From: Bacteroidota bacterium
GTDB lineage: Bacteria > Bacteroidota > Bacteroidia > B-17B0 > Aurantibacillaceae
Direction: 5' to 3'
DNA: 64,000 bases
Assembly: GCA_030684395.1 (NCBI GenBank)
Contig: JAUXTT010000025.1
Coordinates: 62,001-126,000 of the forward strand
The notes beneath the pieces were generated by a model that saw nothing but the letters and a program-made list of their open reading frames with translations, was not told where the DNA came from and made no database searches. Below, one piece after another: positions 18,155 through 27,500 of this stretch. Numbering within the stretch: position 1 is the stretch's first letter; each line of letters opens with the position of its first letter. The position numbers and the translations under genes were made by a program.

Positions 18155-19888
18155 ATGCAAACCAATACGTTAAAAGTATTATCACTTGCCCTAGGTACAT
18201 CGGTATTATTTACCGCTTGCGATGGCTTGGGTAAAATGATTAAGAAGCAAAACCTTATTACATATGAGGTAACTCCAAAACCACTTGAAATGCACGGAGA
18301 TAGCGTTGCTGTTTCTATTTCAGGAAAATATCCGGCAAAACTTTTTGCTAAAAAAGCTGTTGTTACAGTTACACCGGTTATTAAATACAATGGTGGTGAG
18401 AAAAAACTGAAAGAAGTTGTATTGGTAGGTGAAAAAGCTACTGCTAGCGGAACTAAAATTGGTTACGAAAAAGGGGGTACATTCGCATACACTGATAAAG
18501 TTGGTTACGAACCGGGAATGAAAGTTGCAAAACTTGAGATTCAGGCTAAAGGTCAGGTAAAGAAAAAAGTAAAAGAATTCAAACCTACTGAAATTGGTGA
18601 AGGAACAATAGTTACTCCACTATTGGTTCGTAATGATGAAAAAGCTATTATGGCTAAAGATGCATTTGTAAAATCTGTATCTGCAAACCAATCAGCAAGC
18701 ATTTATTATGTAATCAATCAGTCAGTTGTTCGTCCTGCTGAATTGAAAAGCGAAGAAGTAAAGAATTTAACTGTTTTTATTGCTGCAAACGCGAAAAATA
18801 CAACCTGGTATGAATTCAAAGGAATCGAAGTTTCTGCTTATGCTTCTCCGGATGGTGAATTAAGCCGTAACCAAAATTTAGCTACTGATCGTGCTAAGTC
18901 AGGTTCTAATGCATTAGCAGGTGAATTCAAAAAAGATAAAAACAAAGACAATACTTTTGGTAAAGACATCGCTACATATAAAACAGGTGTTACTGCTGAA
19001 GACTGGGAAGGTTTTAAATCTTTAATGGAGCAATCTTCTATCGCTGATAAAGATCTTATCTTACGTGTATTAACAATGTACTCTGATGGAGAGCAACGTG
19101 AAAAAGAGATCAAAAATTTATCTAAAACTTACAAAGAAGTTGCTGATAAAATTTTACCGAAATTGCGTCGTTCAGTATTGACTGTTATCGTTGACAAAAA
19201 ATCCCGTACTGATGATATGATCAACCGTTTAGTAGATACTAATCCTGATTCCTTATCTGTTGAAGAGCTTTTGTATGCTGCAACCTTAACTCAGGATGTA
19301 AACAGACAAATGAACATTTACAAATCAGCTGAGAAACAATATCCAAACGATTGGAGAACTTCAAATAACTTAGGTGGTACTTATTTAATGACCAACAAAG
19401 TTGCTGATGCTAAATCTGCTTTCGAAAGAGCTGACAAAGCTTCTCCAAACAATCAAACTGTTCAAAACAACTTAGGTGCTTGTGTTGCTAAAAACGGCGA
19501 CAGAAAAGCAGCTATGGCTTATTATGAAAAAGCAGGTTCAACTCCTGAGGTTAACTACAACAAAGCTATTGTTTGGGTTAGAGATGGAAAATACAGCGAA
19601 GCAGTTTCTGGTTTTGGTACTTATAAAGGATTTAACATGGCTTTAGCTCAATTATTAAGCGGTGCCCCTGAGTCAGTTAACGGAACTATTGATGCAAGCA
19701 ATGAAAAAGACATGGCTTTAAGTTTCTACTTAAAAGCTGTTGCTGCTGCAAGAAAAGGTGATGCTTCAGGTTTGGCAAGCTTAAAAACAGCTATCGAAAA
19801 AGATGGTTCTTTAAAAGCAATGGCTAAAGATGATGCTGAATTCATCAAATGGAGAGACAACGCTGAATTCAAAGGAATGACAAACTAA
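18155..19888 (+). CDS. Lipoprotein with OmpA-like region and TPR repeats
   Basis: A 577-residue envelope protein. Residues 1-21 form a lipoprotein signal with lipobox LFTAC. Residues 30-155 look like one or two beta-sandwich domains starting ITYEVTPKPLEMHGDSV. Residues 170-260 include an OmpA-like motif (SAYASPDGELSRNQN, then ATDRAKS). Residues 385-500 hold TPR units (NDWRTSNNLGGTYL, NNQTVQNNLGACVA). The likely location is the periplasmic face of the outer membrane. The function is unknown; a role in envelope organisation is inference. Codon use looks even and Ala-rich, unlike the low-expression neighbours, hinting at high expression. Confidence 0.8.
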   Translation: MQTNTLKVLSLALGTSVLFTACDGLGKMIKKQNLITYEVTPKPLEMHGDSVAVSISGKYPAKLFAKKAVVTVTPVIKYNGGEKKLKEVVLVGEKATASGTKIGYEKGGTFAYTDKVGYEPGMKVAKLEIQAKGQVKKKVKEFKPTEIGEGTIVTPLLVRNDEKAIMAKDAFVKSVSANQSASIYYVINQSVVRPAELKSEEVKNLTVFIAANAKNTTWYEFKGIEVSAYASPDGELSRNQNLATDRAKSGSNALAGEFKKDKNKDNTFGKDIATYKTGVTAEDWEGFKSLMEQSSIADKDLILRVLTMYSDGEQREKEIKNLSKTYKEVADKILPKLRRSVLTVIVDKKSRTDDMINRLVDTNPDSLSVEELLYAATLTQDVNRQMNIYKSAEKQYPNDWRTSNNLGGTYLMTNKVADAKSAFERADKASPNNQTVQNNLGACVAKNGDRKAAMAYYEKAGSTPEVNYNKAIVWVRDGKYSEAVSGFGTYKGFNMALAQLLSGAPESVNGTIDASNEKDMALSFYLKAVAAARKGDASGLASLKTAIEKDGSLKAMAKDDAEFIKWRDNAEFKGMTN

Positions 19889-19968
19889 TTAATAGTTTCA
19901 TTATATGAAAATCCCCCTGACCCTACAGGAGTCCACTGAAAAAGTCCATTAAGACTTAAATGTTAATT

Positions 19969-20008
19969 AAAAGGAGCAGCAATCAAAAAGATTCTGCTCC
20001 TTTTTTTT
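19969..20008 (+). terminator. Strong terminator hairpin after the TPR lipoprotein gene
   Basis: AAAAGGAGCAG and CTGCTCCTTTT form a perfect 11-bp stem around 14 bases, followed by a run of T. It lies 80 bases after the lipoprotein stop and may belong to the insertion-sequence relic rather than to the lipoprotein gene. Confidence 0.75.
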
Positions 20009-20039
20009 GATCTTGTACGTGCGTTAAAAGCTGATACAG

Positions 20040-20228
20040 ATGCTAGCTCTACAAGAAAAATTACAATTCAGTGAATACAGTTCTTTATACGAATTGATAG
20101 TTCCAAAAGATAATCTTCTTAGAAAGATTAATGATTTAATAGATTTTTCATTTATCCATGATGAGTGGAGGTTTAGGTTTATTATTTTCTTCCCTTTCAA
20201 GTTACTTTCTATTGTTGTTTGCGTTTAG
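20040..20228 (+). pseudogene. IS1182-family transposase, N-terminal fragment
   Basis: A 62-codon frame whose first 40 or so residues (LQFSEYSSLYELIVPKDN then LLRKINDLIDFSFIHDE) match the conserved start of IS1182-family DUF772 transposases. After about residue 42 the sequence becomes hydrophobic and unrelated (WRFRFIIFFPFKL) and stops. The DDE catalytic core is absent, so it cannot transpose. It is a decayed remnant. Confidence 0.75.
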
Positions 20229-20374
20229 CAGAGTAAAAAAAACACTAATCTTATCCTTTGCTTTATTCCCCTGTATTTTCCTTTCTTGCATATTGATGTA
20301 TACTGCCTTTTTGTTTTTGACAGGAATGTAGTTTTATTGTGCCATCAGAAATAATAAAGATTAAGAAAACCAAA

Positions 20375-20971
20375 CTAGGTGTTTTCAATCTTCAATTTTC
20401 TGAAAATTTCTTCCTCTTTGATCTCCCTCACTTCTCCCGGGACTAAATCTCCAATTTCAAGATCATCAATTGAAACGCGTACCAATCTTCGAACAGGATG
20501 TTTAACTGAAGTAAGCATTTTCCTGACCTGATGGTATTTCCCTTCCGTTAAGCTTATTGTTAGCCAACTATGAGGAATATCCTTTTTGTATGCAAACATA
20601 CCTTCCGGTAAATTTTCGGGCTTACTAACCTCTTCAACTTCACAGGGTAAAGTTGTATAATGTAATCCCCCTTTTATTTTTATACTTACTCCCTCTCGCA
20701 GTAACTTTAAACTCTCGCGAGAAATTACATTTTTAACCAAGACCAAATACTTACGTCTATGAGGTTGTTTGCTTAAAAACAACAAACGCTGCACTTTTTT
20801 ATTAGTAGTTAAAATTAATAAGCCTTCCGAATGATTATCCAGTCGGCCAACCGCATAAGTTCCATCAGGAAAATCAAATTGCAGGTCTCCTAATAAGTTT
20901 ACTTTCTCAGAGCTGAGAAACTGAGAAACCATGTTAACCGGTTTATAAATAATAAAATAGCGATTAGTCAA
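20375..20971 (-). CDS. 23S rRNA pseudouridine synthase, RluE/RsuA type
   Basis: A 198-residue pseudouridine synthase without an S4 domain, as in RluE. The catalytic Asp is in AVGRLDNHSEGLL. HRRKYLVLVK and GKYHQVRKML are further family motifs, and HPVRRLVRVSI closes the core. Translation must start at the TTG at 20971, because the first core strand (RYFIIYKPVNMVSQF) begins at residue 4. This start overlaps the end of the patatin gene by 8 bases, implying coupling. It likely modifies one uridine in 23S rRNA. Confidence 0.9.
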   Translation of the reverse strand: MTNRYFIIYKPVNMVSQFLSSEKVNLLGDLQFDFPDGTYAVGRLDNHSEGLLILTTNKKVQRLLFLSKQPHRRKYLVLVKNVISRESLKLLREGVSIKIKGGLHYTTLPCEVEEVSKPENLPEGMFAYKKDIPHSWLTISLTEGKYHQVRKMLTSVKHPVRRLVRVSIDDLEIGDLVPGEVREIKEEEIFRKLKIENT

Positions 20972-23273
20972 TAGAGCGCTTATTGAAAATGGTGTACCCG
21001 AAGTGAAACAGAAATGAGAAGGGAACTTTTTCTCCGTGGTAATAATTTACCGAAACCGACAATGGCCCAACTGGTGTGTGATACACCAGTGCTGCCATTC
21101 CTGTGAAATACCTGTACAAAAACTCTGTGCTGTATTGCGCCTCATTAAACTCATCTTTCACAATAGATTGTACCGGTTGAAAAATGTACCCCTCAATTCT
21201 AACATCAAATTTTTTGAAGGGAGAAACAATAAATTTTATACCTCCTGCAAGGTATTTTTGCGCTCTGAATTTCTCAAGAAATAAAGTGCGGCTTTCGGGT
21301 GTTGGTGTAAATGCAGGGGCACTGAGTATTGAAGATGTATAGTTTTTAAAGAAGTTTTGTGAAGAAAGAACTCCTTCTCCAAGGATCCCAATCTTAAAAT
21401 GGCGGCTGGTTTTTAAATAATAATCAATCTTTCCACTAGCTAAAAACCACGAATGAGGCACATTTGAAGTAATAGAATCTTTTGATGTTGTTCCCGGTTT
21501 GTAAAATTCAAAACCATTAAAATATTGTGTTCTAAAATTCATAAACAAACCTTCAGAAGCATATAGCTTTCTATTAAGAGTGTTCAATTCATATTCTATT
21601 TTCCCAAACCCAAAATTAAAATCAGTTCTGTCTGAAGTATCTTTACTGGTATAATTATCGGTTTGATAATAGATACTTGCCAGATTAGCAATGCCCCCAC
21701 CCGCACGTATTTTAGCCCTATTTCCAAAAGGGAGTCCTAAATTCATGTCGGCAAAACGATCTTCCTGAATTAAAAATGCTGGCTTTAACAAATCATAAAA
21801 CAATGTGCTGCTTTTAAAATAATCCCAGCGTGAATAAGTAGCAGTACTCTCAATAAAGAAAGGAGTTTTTCCCGGAAAATCTACCTTTATTCTTCCATGG
21901 CCTGATGTATTTAGTTTACCAAAATAGGCATTCCCGTATAGCGTTAACGCTTGCCTACCCAGGTATTTATATTGTAAGCCAATGAATCCTTCACTTATAG
22001 GGCGGTTAGAAAAGTTCCCTCCTAACTCCATAGCCAGGTCCTTTTCTTTTTTTATGATTACTTTGAGTTTGTATTTTCCTGTGATCGAATCAAAAGTGGT
22101 AATAGGAAAAATAGATTTTATCTTATCATCTTCTGCAAGCCTAAAATACCTTTTACGCATTACATTCAAAGGAATGTCTTTGTTTTTTGAAACCAGCGAA
22201 CGTTGTATATACATGGCTTGTTTAGGCTTTAATCCCTCAATTTCAACCGACTCAAAAACAATAGGTTTAAATTCCTGCTTAAATTGTTTTCGTTTTTCCC
22301 TTAGTTTTTCCCTGGTAATTCTACTGGTAATTCTTTCCTTAATCAACTGCATGTTTGAAATAGTGCAGGCATATCCGCTATCAATAAGGCGTTGTGATTG
22401 ATCAAAAGCAAAAATTCCAACAGCACTCCAGGGTTTAAGCACAACTCCATTTTCACAATCAGGATTAAAATCAGTTTTGGTCATCAACATATTTCTTAAT
22501 TGTAGATAGATATTATCATCGTTTGGATTTGGGCTATTACCAGTAACAATACTTCCAATTAAAAAATCAGGGTTAAATTCTTCAGTCATAATATTGGAAG
22601 GAAAATTATTGTACAAACCTCCATCAAACAATAGCTTACCATCAACTAAAATAGGTCTCAAATAAAAAGGGTAGGTCATAGATGCCCGAATTGCTACTGA
22701 TAAATTCCCCTTTTCAAACACAACCGATTTTTTATCTTCAATATCAGATGCAACACACCTGAATGGAACAAACAAACTATCAAAATTGTAGTTGGCCCTT
22801 GCAGAGACAGGAGAAAACATTTCCATCATATACTGATCGATTGGAACAGAATTGATCAGATTAGTAGGAATATTAGTGACTAATAAACTGTCGAAGCTAA
22901 ATTTATAAGAGAACCAGGAAGCATTCTCTTCACTCCTCCTGAAATAGTAACGGTATTTCCCTTCTACTTCTCCTTTTGTAAACCCCTGGAATCTGTCGGA
23001 TTTCACAAATTGTTCGATCTCTTCAGGACTGTAGCCTGCCGCATAAAAACCGCCAATAAGAGCTCCTATAGATGTTCCTGTTATATAATCAATTGGGATT
23101 TCATTTTCTTCCAATGCTTTTAACACACCAATATGTGCAATACCGCCACCGCCGCCGCCGCTCAATACAACACCAACTTTTTGGGCTTTTAACTGAAAAC
23201 TAAAAGATAAGGTAAAAAGAACAAGCAAACCTTGCAATAAACCAATAGGTATAGTAAAGTTCTTTTTAAACAC
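20964..23273 (-). CDS. Patatin-like phospholipase with outer-membrane barrel domain
   Basis: A 769-residue exported protein starting at GTG. Residues 1-31 form a signal peptide. The patatin domain spans about 33-310, with nucleophile S68 in GTSIG and catalytic Asp in FDGGLYNNFP. A POTRA-like stretch (about 340-410) and a C-terminal BamA-type barrel (about 420-769) follow, giving a PlpD-like layout in which the lipase is fused to its own Omp85 barrel. The glycine-rich oxyanion loop reads VVLSGGGGGGIAH: six consecutive glycines where many patatins have a Lys or Arg before the last Gly. The six Gly codons form a GGC/GGT triplet run. Confidence 0.9.
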   Translation of the reverse strand: MFKKNFTIPIGLLQGLLVLFTLSFSFQLKAQKVGVVLSGGGGGGIAHIGVLKALEENEIPIDYITGTSIGALIGGFYAAGYSPEEIEQFVKSDRFQGFTKGEVEGKYRYYFRRSEENASWFSYKFSFDSLLVTNIPTNLINSVPIDQYMMEMFSPVSARANYNFDSLFVPFRCVASDIEDKKSVVFEKGNLSVAIRASMTYPFYLRPILVDGKLLFDGGLYNNFPSNIMTEEFNPDFLIGSIVTGNSPNPNDDNIYLQLRNMLMTKTDFNPDCENGVVLKPWSAVGIFAFDQSQRLIDSGYACTISNMQLIKERITSRITREKLREKRKQFKQEFKPIVFESVEIEGLKPKQAMYIQRSLVSKNKDIPLNVMRKRYFRLAEDDKIKSIFPITTFDSITGKYKLKVIIKKEKDLAMELGGNFSNRPISEGFIGLQYKYLGRQALTLYGNAYFGKLNTSGHGRIKVDFPGKTPFFIESTATYSRWDYFKSSTLFYDLLKPAFLIQEDRFADMNLGLPFGNRAKIRAGGGIANLASIYYQTDNYTSKDTSDRTDFNFGFGKIEYELNTLNRKLYASEGLFMNFRTQYFNGFEFYKPGTTSKDSITSNVPHSWFLASGKIDYYLKTSRHFKIGILGEGVLSSQNFFKNYTSSILSAPAFTPTPESRTLFLEKFRAQKYLAGGIKFIVSPFKKFDVRIEGYIFQPVQSIVKDEFNEAQYSTEFLYRYFTGMAALVYHTPVGPLSVSVNYYHGEKVPFSFLFHFGYTIFNKRSID

Positions 23274-23365
23274 AGGTAGAAGTTAAGAGGTAAAGTTAAG
23301 AATTTTTGTTTATTGTAGAAGACCTTTGGCGTTAAAGCTAAGTAACAACAAAAGTTAAAATCCTA

Positions 23366-24502
23366 TCACAGCAAGCTATACATTTTACCGGGAAGTGACT
23401 TAACCACATTACTAAATTCCAGTTGTAATAAAGTGGAGGCAACATCACTCATTGTCAATCCTGTTTTATAACATACTTCATCTATATGAACGCCTGAGTT
23501 TACACTAAATAAACTTACTATTTTTTTCTCCTTCGCTGATAAATCAGGCAACAATTGAATTTGTTTATTTCTATTTTCATTAGGCTTAAGGTTTTCGTCT
23601 TGCCAATTCATCACGTACAACAGATCGGCTGCATTTTCTATTAGCACTGCTTTATTACGTTTTATAAATGCATTGCAACCTGCAGAAAATTCATCACCCG
23701 TTCTTCCCGGAAAAGCAAAGACATCTTTATTATAAGAATTTGCAATTTCTGCTGTAATTAAAGATCCACCTTTTAGTTTGGTTTCAACCACTACAAGTGC
23801 ATCGCATATGCCCGCAACTATTCGATTTCGTTTAGGAAAATTTTCCCTATCTGGATTAGTATCACTAATAAAGTCAGTTAAAACCCCTCCCTGCTTTTCC
23901 ATCTTTCTGGCTATAGTACTATGAACCGCAGGATAGATCCTGTCTAAACCATGGGCAACTACACCTATGGTATCAAGCCCTTTATCCAATGCTGTTTTAT
24001 GCGCCAACACATCTATGCCATATGCGAGCCCGCTTACAATCAAAATTCCGGAATTACTTAATTCATCAATAAATTGCTCGGTAGCATGAATGCCATACGA
24101 ACTCGGCGTTCTGGTTCCTACCACAGAAACTACTTTAGCCGTATTTAAATCAGCATTCCCTTTATAATACAAAAGTGCAGGGCTATCATTTGAGAATTTT
24201 AATCGGGAAGGGTAATTTCCATCCGTAAAAAAAATAGCTTCGATTTTGTTTTCTTCAATAAATTGTATTTCTTGCTCCGAACGCTTTAATATCTCAACGT
24301 TTCTTAATTCAGCTAATATATTTTCCGCAGTTTTATTTGCAATACCCGGGATTTTTATAAGCGCTTTCTTTTTTTCTTTAAAAACCGCCTCTGCACTTCC
24401 ACAATAAGTAACAAGGTTTTTTGCAATAACATCTCCTACATCAGGCAACAAGGTTAGTGCAATTTTATAGAGTAGATCCTTATCTGTAATGCTCTTATAC
24501 AT
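23366..24502 (-). CDS. dprA: DNA-processing protein DprA
   Basis: DprA loads RecA on incoming single-stranded DNA during natural transformation. The 378-residue length is typical. An N-terminal helix-hairpin-helix (IPGIANKTAENIL) precedes the Rossmann-like fold with VVGTRTPSSYG, SGLAYGIDVLAHK and FPKRNRIVAG. The C-terminal winged helix (HIDEVCYKTGLTMSDV) is present. A TAATTTTG box lies eight bases upstream. comEC at 53128 supplies another part of the DNA-uptake pathway in this window. Confidence 0.96.
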   Translation of the reverse strand: MYKSITDKDLLYKIALTLLPDVGDVIAKNLVTYCGSAEAVFKEKKKALIKIPGIANKTAENILAELRNVEILKRSEQEIQFIEENKIEAIFFTDGNYPSRLKFSNDSPALLYYKGNADLNTAKVVSVVGTRTPSSYGIHATEQFIDELSNSGILIVSGLAYGIDVLAHKTALDKGLDTIGVVAHGLDRIYPAVHSTIARKMEKQGGVLTDFISDTNPDRENFPKRNRIVAGICDALVVVETKLKGGSLITAEIANSYNKDVFAFPGRTGDEFSAGCNAFIKRNKAVLIENAADLLYVMNWQDENLKPNENRNKQIQLLPDLSAKEKKIVSLFSVNSGVHIDEVCYKTGLTMSDVASTLLQLEFSNVVKSLPGKMYSLL

Positions 24503-24509
24503 ATAAAAA

Positions 24510-24517
24510 CAAAATTA
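24510..24517 (-). promoter_or_regulatory. Candidate -7 box for dprA
   Basis: The minus strand reads TAATTTTG, a full TAnnTTTG match, eight bases before the ATG. Such spacing implies a nearly leaderless transcript. Confidence 0.4.
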
Positions 24518-24570
24518 CTCCTTTTTATAGTAAATTGCTGCTATACTTTGTAGCATTTTATAATTACAAT

Positions 24571-27500
24571 TTACTGAGCCAGGCTAAATCTTAAACTGAA
24601 ACCTGCATTTGTATTAGCAGTTGGGAAAGAAGTAGAAACAACAGGTTTATTAATGATCTTATCAAAGTACAAACGGAGGTTGATATTTTGTGAAAGCGCA
24701 TAGTCAACCGATGTCTTTAATGTTATAATATTTTGCCCTTGTGAAGGAACACTCAAGCCATCAATTACACGACGTTGCGTAGTAACATTATTTCTCAACG
24801 AAAGATCTACTTTACAATTCAAGTCGCTTTCCAATGGTTTGCCTTTTATCTTGATCTTATTCAATTTTAATTTAGGATAACGATAACCTGCTCCGATTAT
24901 ATATTCTTGCCCCCGTGTTTCGGTGATCTGCGGTATGTTTGCATTTAAACTAACCGTACGGTCTTTACGCATTTCGAAATTGGCCGTAAGCGAACCCTTT
25001 GATTTAGCATCTTTTTTATCCGTTTTTTTGCCTTTTTTCTCAGCAAAAACAATATCAATTTTTACTAAAGGAGAAAAACTTTCCTGAATAGTAACCGTGT
25101 TAATTAAATACTTAGATACCAAATTTGAATTTGGATTTGAAGGATCAACCCTGCCCGGTGAATACTGCGTTTTTTCAAAGTCCTGTCCGGTTGGCACTGT
25201 AAACAAAATGTTATTACTAAACGAACCAACATTGTAAGTTGATTTGTAACTGTGCCGTAAAGTAATGGTTTTAAAATGCCTTTTCATGAACTTGAATTTA
25301 CTCAATCCATCATAAGTCAAAGTCCAGTTTGGAAGTGGCATTTTTGGGAAAGCGCTTTGGTTTGCACCAGAACCTTTGCCTGTGTATGCTGCCACAAACG
25401 AATTCAGAATTACATCCTGCTGATTTCTTGAATAACCATCATAGCCTTCTGTTGTTTGTGCTTTGGATGAAAACGGGTTCTCATCAGATAAGCGTTTCGC
25501 ATAGGTTTCTCGGTAACTGAGAAAATTATCAAACACGCTGTTCGAATAAGTAACCTTGTCATCTTTTGCAAAAGCCGACTTTATAGTAATAGTTGAAATG
25601 CTAAAATTACCTGTTTGAGTAAATGTATTAGTTGTGTACCTTCCTTCGGTAGAATTCCAGCCTACATATTGTGAACTATTATAACCTTCTGATTTAGTTC
25701 CGGTAAGATCAATCCTAAAATCCTTAAAAGGTTCAAGTTTAGCCGTAAAATTAATTTGCTTGCTTTTTGTTTGAGCAAAAGGACTGTTTAAATTATCTCT
25801 CCTGATAAACAAACTATCTTTCATTGCATTAGCCATTACATTTTGCTGGCCTCCTGAAACAAATCGAATGCCCGGATGGAAATTACCATTGGGGTTCATC
25901 CCCAATATACGTGTAGAATCAGTATAACCCGGCAATGTAGTTCCGTTATTTTCCGTGTAAGTAAACTGCGCTTGTTTCAATGTCATAATTAATCGTGCAA
26001 TGTGCTCAAATAACTTAATGTCCTTTTGCTTTTTTGTAGTGTCATTAGCACCTGATGATGATTTCGATTTGTCTTTATTCTTCTTAGACGCCCCTGTGTT
26101 TACCTTTTTAAAATATGGTATCTTATTATAAAGTGTTACCATATTAAACTGGGTATTTAACGACTTTGTGTTACCATTCATAATGGTATTACCCATACTA
26201 TCTGCTGCAAAAGGCCTGCGTGTAAACTGATAATTGGTTTTGTAACTTGCATTTGCCGTAACCCAATCAAATATTGGTATTTTATTAATTGGAACAGCAT
26301 AAGTTAAGTTAGCTGAATGCCGGTAACCAATATTAATACCTCCGGCCAATATATTTTTCTTTATAACATCTTTTTCATCCTGAGTATCTACTTCACCAAT
26401 TATTTGTGACTCCGGCTCGAGTACACGGGCATCGTTACCTGCCGTGAAATCAAACTTCAATGCTTTGGTAAAATCCCATTTAAAATCGTAAGTACGATTC
26501 ATAATAAATGTTTTGTTGTAACGTGATGGTAAAGAAAAAGCGTCAGAAGAAATATTTCTGCTCTTGTACTCATTGTAGTTACGTGTAATATCGGTATTAA
26601 ACCCTAAGCGCGAAGGCATAGGGGTAAAATTAAAATCCTTAATTAAAGCAAACCATTTGTTATTAATCCATTTTGCTTTTGACTTTGCAAATGGCTTAAT
26701 GTTTTTTGGATTTGCAGTGAAGCCATAAGTAAGTGCTGCGCGATAATTTTTAGTAAGATTTAACTCCTGCGTTATGTTACGCTTAAACTGTTCGCTGAAA
26801 GCATAAGTAACTGAGAAATTTTCTATATCCCAAAAGTGGCTCTTTGTTTTTGTTGCACTCTTCTGCTTACTGATATTGGTAAAATTAAATCCACGCCGTC
26901 TTGTATAATCCTGTGCCCGGTTCCTGATCACTGTTAACTGATCATCGGTTACATCTTTATAGTTTCTGATATCAGTCATCAATACATCAGGGTTAGAAGG
27001 GTCAAACTGAGGAGTAGCAATAACTTCACCTCTGTTCAAATAAACAGGCAAATTAATTTTCCAATCAGCAGGGAAGAATTTCCCCAATTGTAAAGTTGTG
27101 CTTGCATCATATTGAATATTTGTTTCACGGCTACGCTCGCTTACTTTTTTCTCAATGCTTCCAAAGAAAGGGGTCATGTATGAACCTGACAAAGCAAGCT
27201 GCCCGAAGTCAGCCAACTTAGCTGTAACACGCGCGTTAGCCGCCCAACCTCCTTTTTGTATAAAGTCGGTTAACCTTAATTCATTTATCCAAACTTCAAC
27301 GCATTTAGCTTCATTTCCAATGTCTTTTGGATTGCGTATACCTACCATTATAGTTCGCAAATCCGATATGGTTGGATTACCAACCAATTTAATAGTTTTA
27401 CCTCCATCAATTCCTTCTGTAACAGTTTCAATACTGCCTGCTTCGCGTTTAAATTTAAGATTGATCATTTGTTCAAAATCGATCTCTACTTTATTTGCTG

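Larger units (their letters stand above)
19930..20228 (+). mobile_element. 5' relic of an IS1182-like insertion sequence
   Basis: The stretch contains GAGTCCACTGAAAAAGTCC (19930-19947), which resembles the terminal sequence of IS1182-type elements as I remember them. A hairpin follows, and then the start of a transposase reading frame at 20040. No matching right end was found before the next gene at 20375. From 20229 to 20374 nothing is recognised. Only the left end appears to survive. The terminal-repeat match is from memory, so the boundary is uncertain. Confidence 0.5.
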
